Part shown: positions 60,046-64,000 of the stretch, in pieces
Numbering within the stretch: position 1 is the stretch's first letter
Layout of the letters: every line of letters begins with the position of its first letter
Source: Methanobacterium subterraneum
GTDB taxonomy: Archaea > Methanobacteriota > Methanobacteria > Methanobacteriales > Methanobacteriaceae
DNA: 64,000 nucleotides
Assembly: GCF_002813695.1 (NCBI RefSeq)
Contig: NZ_CP017768.1
Location: 248,001-312,000 of the forward strand
Direction: 5' to 3'
Notes under the pieces: model-generated
Told to the model about the DNA's origin: nothing
The model's input: only the letters and a program-made list of their open reading frames with translations
Database searches by the model: none
Position numbers and translations under genes: made by a program

Positions 60046-61208
60046 ATGGTGGAAAAATCAGAAGTTGCGGTGGCTAAATGCCAATATTATTCTTTAAATG
60101 ACGTACAAAGTGCCGTCAAAACTTGTATGGATGCCCTTGGTGGTCTTCAATCATACATCAATCCCGGGGACACTGTACTCCTTAAACCCAACCTGCTCCA
60201 GGCTAAACCTCCGGAAGAATACATAACCACCCACCCGGTCCTGGTGGAAGCAGTAATCAACCTGGTAAGGGATGCTGGAGGAATACCTCAGGTAGGGGAC
60301 AGTCCTGGGGCTTTTGATAGGGGTTTAGAGAAGTACTGGAATATTACGGGCCTTAGTGATGTATGCGGGAGGTTGGATGTGGAACTGGTGAACTTTGAAA
60401 CTGCTGGGAGTTACCGTAAAACCAGGAATGGCCGTGATTACCACATAGCCAAACCAGTTCTGGATGCTGATCTAGTGATCAACCTTCCCAAGATCAAAAC
60501 CCACAGCTCACCACCTTCACGTGTGCAATTAAAAACCTTTACGGCACGGTACCAGGATTCACCAAGGTGGAATACCATAAACAGTCCCCACAACCATCCC
60601 AGTTCGCTGAAAGGGTGGTGGATATTTTTGCAGTGAACCAGCCCTGCCTGCATATTGTGGATGGTGTGGTGGGAATGGAAGGTTCCGGACCTTCATCAGG
60701 TGATCCCCGGAAACTGGGTATGATTCTGGCGGGTGAGGATGGGGTGGCTCTGGACAGTTTCATCACCCATAAACTGGGACGCAACCCACTGGAGGTACCC
60801 ACCAACCGCATTGCCTATGAACAAGGGTTGGGGGAAGTGGATATAGATAAGATAAACATCATAGGAGTGGCACCGGTTATTGATAATTTTAAATGGCCAC
60901 CAAAACTGTCTTCCACACTGGAAATGATCCCCGGCCCTCTGGCCAGGGCTCTGATGAAGTTCTGGTGGGTCAGACCAGCCATTGACCCTGAAAAATGCAA
61001 CCAATGCCTGAAATGTCAGGGAAGCTGCCCCACCCATGCCCTTAAAAAACCAGGAACTTTAACTAAGGATCAGCGGGCTTACATCCCTGAATTTGATTAT
61101 GAGAAATGTATCAACTGCCTGTGTTGTATGGAAATGTGCCCCCAAAAGGCGATTTACCATGATCAGAGTTTGATTTACAGGCTCATTTCAAAGTTTTCAA
61201 ATTCATAA
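60046..61208 (+). pseudogene. DUF362/4Fe-4S ferredoxin protein broken by one frameshift
   Basis: The first half (60046 to about 60507) encodes the DUF362 N-terminus (LKPNLLQAKPPEEYITTHP and PKIKTHS). The second half, in another frame, restores [26 protein letters not shown] and continues to two 4Fe-4S clusters ([24 protein letters not shown]). Adding one T in AGCTCACC (near 60506-60508) would join the two into a 387-residue protein. It is either a recent loss or a sequencing error. DUF362 proteins are Fe-S oxidoreductases of unknown reaction. The two pieces were read as separate frames only because of the shift. Confidence 0.88.
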
Positions 61209-61302
61209 TAAGTCTAAAAACGGTTTTTTTCATAAAAAAAATAATCAATGGGGAATAAATGAAAAAAAATATTCTCTAAACACTTTATTTAACAATCTAT
61301 TG

Positions 61303-62577
61303 TTATTCGCTTGGATTTTCTGTTGTTTGCCCTCCAATTTCTCCAATCCGGGTTATCTGCTGCAGGATATATCCTAATAGTAAAAGGAGTATTCCGTTGA
61401 TGATGAGGATTACCGGAACAATCATGGCTGGAATGAGGCCCGGTGTGAGCATGGATAAACCAAAGGCAATGGAGACCACATTTAACACGGTCTGGGTGAT
61501 CATCAGTTTACGCATAACCGGGGGAACATGCACTGGTTCTGCAGGAGGATTCCTCATTCCCTGCACTATGGGAATGAACCGTTTAAGGAGTAGTATGCCT
61601 CCGCCCAGTATGTTCAAAACCCCGATAAGCATCTGAACCAGTCCAGTGAGAATTCCCGGCACAATGCAGGAGAAAATTCCCAGGGAAGCAAATACAATTC
61701 CGATAATGATCATTAACCAGGAGCGTTTGAACTGACCCATGGGAGTGTCTCCCAGAGCCATCATCTGGATAGCCATGACCACCAGGAGTAGGCCCAGCTG
61801 ACCATCGGGAGAAAATGGAAGCAAACCCATATTAACCGGGAAAAGCAGGAATCCCAGGAGGCTTAGGAGAACCCCTAACATGATCAGTACGGCCAGTGAT
61901 AAAGGGATAGAAGCCTCCTGTAAAAACTTAAAACGACTTCCAGATTCTTTTTTTAACCCACCGGTTTCCTCGGGATAAACTCTAGACACCTTATGAATAC
62001 ACCATGATAGGTAGAAGAAACTGATTCCATAGGCAATTAACACTATTCCAGTCTGTGGATCATTTTTAATCATTGGAAAGAGTGTTATCAGTCCAGAGAT
62101 AATGGTGATCGCGTATATCAGGCCACAGGCAATGGTAAGGTGTTGTAATACTCTGGGGACTTTCATCCAGATTCTGGCTTTTTCTTCAGAAAAAAATAGT
62201 TGTAATAGGAGGGATATTCCTCCTGCTAATAGTAAAACACCCACCAGCACGCGGACCAGCCAGCTAAGTGTTCCGGGGATGTAACAGGCCACCATTCCCA
62301 GGATAGCAGCACAGATTCCAACAATGACGAGCAGCAATGATCTGCGGAGATCACCGAAGGGTGTTTTCCCCATAGTAATTATCTGGAAGGAAACGATGAC
62401 CAGGAAGAGCCCGTAAGTACTGTCCGGGTTGTAAGGCAGTTCTCCGGTGTGTATTCTAAAAAGAAGAATGCCAAAGAGGAACATGAATACTCCCAGAATC
62501 AGCAGTATGATAACTTCTAAGGAGAGATCAGTTTCTTCACGCATTTTCATGTAATTAGGTTTCCTAGATGCTGGCAA
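61303..62577 (-). CDS. Membrane protein with internal duplication
   Basis: A 424-residue protein with about twelve hydrophobic segments. Two long parts are clearly alike: first half LILGVFMFLFGILLF...SFQIITMGKTPFGDLRRS, second half IMLGVLLSLLGFLLF...AIQMMALGDTPMGQFKRS. So it is a fused duplicate of a HdeD/DUF308-like six-helix unit. The start is unsure: the TTG at 62577 has AGGAGG 9 bases upstream, and ATGs at 62550 and 62544 follow. It is encoded 60 bases after the SDR gene. Function unknown. Confidence 0.75.
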   Translation of the reverse strand: MPASRKPNYMKMREETDLSLEVIILLILGVFMFLFGILLFRIHTGELPYNPDSTYGLFLVIVSFQIITMGKTPFGDLRRSLLLVIVGICAAILGMVACYIPGTLSWLVRVLVGVLLLAGGISLLLQLFFSEEKARIWMKVPRVLQHLTIACGLIYAITIISGLITLFPMIKNDPQTGIVLIAYGISFFYLSWCIHKVSRVYPEETGGLKKESGSRFKFLQEASIPLSLAVLIMLGVLLSLLGFLLFPVNMGLLPFSPDGQLGLLLVVMAIQMMALGDTPMGQFKRSWLMIIIGIVFASLGIFSCIVPGILTGLVQMLIGVLNILGGGILLLKRFIPIVQGMRNPPAEPVHVPPVMRKLMITQTVLNVVSIAFGLSMLTPGLIPAMIVPVILIINGILLLLLGYILQQITRIGEIGGQTTENPSE

Positions 62578-62637
62578 AGGAAATATCCTCCTAAGGCATA
62601 TAATTTGAACTAAATAAAATATCTGGTTAAGCAATGA

Positions 62638-63474
62638 TCAGTAATAATTTCCACCTTTTTCATAGGCAGCCCTACGATCACGTGCCATTTGCATCATAAC
62701 CTCTTCCATTTCCTTATCTCCCAGGATATATCTATGCCACTGATCAGTGTAGGGTTCTTCAGGAATGATGATGATACCCTTCTGCTCTGCCACGCGGTCA
62801 AGGATAAGTTTTGCTGCTTTATCAACTGGATAAGCATCATCAGGGATCTTCAACTCATCATGGGTGGTGCCATCAATTGATTTTTTAAAGATGGGAGTGG
62901 CAATGTTGGCCGGACAGATGGTTGAAAAGTGAAGGCCCTTTTCCGCATACTCGTATCTTAAACATTCGGTGAGGCCAGTAACCCCGTATTTGGTAAGGGA
63001 GTATAATGCCTGGAATGGTGGTGGGACTATACCGGCAATAGAACTGGTATTGATGATATGACCAGATCCCTGTTCAAGCATGATGGGTACCGCAGCGTGA
63101 ACACCGTAAATAACACTCCATAGATTAACATCAATGATATTCTTCCAGTCATCCATGGTGGCAGTCTCAAATTGCAGGGTTCCTCCGACTCCAGCATTGT
63201 TGAATAAAAAGTCCAGCCTGCCAGCTTCCTCTACAGTGCCATTAATGGCATTTTCTACCTGTTCCTGGACAGTAACGTCTACGATAATGGTATGCACCCG
63301 ATCATCATATTCTGATAATTGCTCAGCGGCTTCCGAAACCTTTTCCGGGTTACGTCCTGCCATGTAAACTATTGCCCCTCTTTTTAAGAGTTCCTCACTC
63401 AAAGCATATCCAATACCAGAATTTGCACCGGTCACAATACATACTTTATCCTGATAGTACTCAGAATTACTCAT
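62638..63474 (-). CDS. Short-chain dehydrogenase/reductase (SDR)
   Basis: A 278-residue NAD(P)-binding oxidoreductase of the classical SDR type. TGANSGIG (about 15-22), NNAGVGG (about 91-97), INTSS with catalytic Ser (about 142), and the YxxxK motif YSLTK (about 157-161) are present. The substrate is unknown. The acidic C-terminus (EMEEVMMQMARDRRAAYEKGG) is unusual. The gene before it, at the right edge, is an acetoacetate-decarboxylase-like gene on the same strand, which might suggest a ketone/alcohol pathway. Confidence 0.9.
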   Translation of the reverse strand: MSNSEYYQDKVCIVTGANSGIGYALSEELLKRGAIVYMAGRNPEKVSEAAEQLSEYDDRVHTIIVDVTVQEQVENAINGTVEEAGRLDFLFNNAGVGGTLQFETATMDDWKNIIDVNLWSVIYGVHAAVPIMLEQGSGHIINTSSIAGIVPPPFQALYSLTKYGVTGLTECLRYEYAEKGLHFSTICPANIATPIFKKSIDGTTHDELKIPDDAYPVDKAAKLILDRVAEQKGIIIIPEEPYTDQWHRYILGDKEMEEVMMQMARDRRAAYEKGGNYY

Positions 63475-63584
63475 ATCATCAACTCCATTCTATCCTTTAT
63501 CCCATTTCTTTCACACATTTTAGCATGACAGTTTCATTTCTCTATTACCAGACTTATTTTCCCATTCCCTTTCAACCCCTAGCC

Positions 63585-64000
63585 TCATTCAATTACTCTG
63601 GCCCCCATGGCACGAAGTATTGCTCTTCCTTCTATCATGATACTCTGGGTTACCTTTTTAATGGGCAAAGCCGCTAGACTGTTAATAATCCAGTACTGAT
63701 TGGGGTTTTGCATGGGTGTCATTTCAGTCCATTTAAGACTACCCGTACCAGCCTGTGCTCTTTCCACTTCAACACCCTGAGGATACAGTACAAACTGACT
63801 TAGCTCTGCCCCAGGAGCTCCAACCTTGGGAATGTATCTCCATCCAAGGGTATTTTGGGATATGAATGCGGATTTCAAATTTTCCAAGTCATCCCCAGAT
63901 ATATCTCCTTCTTCTTCAAAATCCATGTTCAAGAAAGTGTTACCCTCGTAACTCACGGTGGTGGCATAGTTAGGTTTTAAAACATGCAGGTCTTCAATAT
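63585..64000 (-). CDS. Acetoacetate decarboxylase-like protein, 5' end outside the window
   Basis: The C-terminal 138 or so residues of a gene that remains open to the right edge ([14 protein letters not shown]...YEGNTFL then the main part). The late [22 protein letters not shown] and the [15 protein letters not shown] end resemble the ADC family C-terminus. The catalytic Lys would lie outside the window. It is about 110 bases before the SDR gene and on the same strand. Confidence 0.6.
   Translation of the reverse strand, partial: IEDLHVLKPNYATTVSYEGNTFLNMDFEEEGDISGDDLENLKSAFISQNTLGWRYIPKVGAPGAELSQFVLYPQGVEVERAQAGTGSLKWTEMTPMQNPNQYWIINSLAALPIKKVTQSIMIEGRAILRAMGARVIE

Noticed and set aside
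60567..61208. Separate second ferredoxin gene
   Set aside because: It has no ribosome binding site, and its N-terminus is the out-of-frame continuation of the DUF362 gene; one base restores a single protein.

Overview
The window looks like a chromosomal segment of a methanogenic archaeon of the order Methanobacteriales, most likely the genus Methanobacterium. The evidence is the set of archaeal gene types: archaeosine synthase, geranylgeranyl reductase, archaeal deoxyhypusine synthase, small TRAM proteins, NikR, CbiMNQO, DUF2769 and DUF5518 proteins, a TIGR04083-like radical SAM enzyme, and a tRNA-Ile. Shine-Dalgarno sites are of the GGAGG or GGTGAT type, spacers are AT-rich and TATA boxes are visible. 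No methanogenesis enzyme lies in the window, so the genus is an inference.

Layout. 1-9.7 kb is mostly core: a Ski2-type helicase cut by the left edge, tRNA-Ile(GAU), a MIP18-type Fe-S protein, archaeosine synthase, a glutamate-synthase-like flavoprotein, a P-loop ATPase, and a lipid block (UbiA prenyltransferase, geranylgeranyl reductase and a 56-aa ferredoxin). 10-13.4 kb holds small anchored or Cys-rich proteins next to a radical SAM/SPASM enzyme. 13.8-16.7 kb has two related unknown genes followed by Ku and a LigD-type ATP-dependent DNA ligase, which is a minimal non-homologous end-joining pair. 16.8-34.2 kb is mixed: NikR, a secreted zinc phospholipase C-like protein, a 5'-nucleotidase/SoxB-like enzyme, an amidase, a NapH-like iron-sulfur protein, a TrmB-like regulator, an MFS exporter, a response-regulator/PAS/histidine kinase, a DUF389 membrane protein and a CPBP protease.

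34.4-48.4 kb is the most unusual part. At least nine broken fragments of the 3' end of tyrosine-recombinase (integrase) genes, all on the + strand, are spaced along 14 kb. Between them sit one or a few accessory genes: HXXEE membrane proteins, a metallophosphoesterase, a PadR-regulated ABC exporter, a choloylglycine (bile-salt) hydrolase, a DJ-1/PfpI protein, and a TetR-regulated condensation-domain acyltransferase. I read this as the scar of repeated site-specific integrations, or as a cassette-like array. The following AT-rich island (48.4-51.2 kb) has a possible HEPN protein, a frameshifted winged-helix gene and an LPO_1073/Vpar_1526-type protein.

51.6-64 kb returns to core genes: an HTH/CBS regulator, deoxyhypusine synthase with a degenerate repeat array upstream, a conserved membrane protein converging on pyrF, two tandem TRAM genes that show gene conversion, the cobalt transporter cbiMNQO, a frameshifted DUF362 ferredoxin, an internally duplicated membrane protein, a short-chain dehydrogenase, and an acetoacetate-decarboxylase-like gene cut by the right edge.

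All family names come from reading motifs and from memory; no database search was run.
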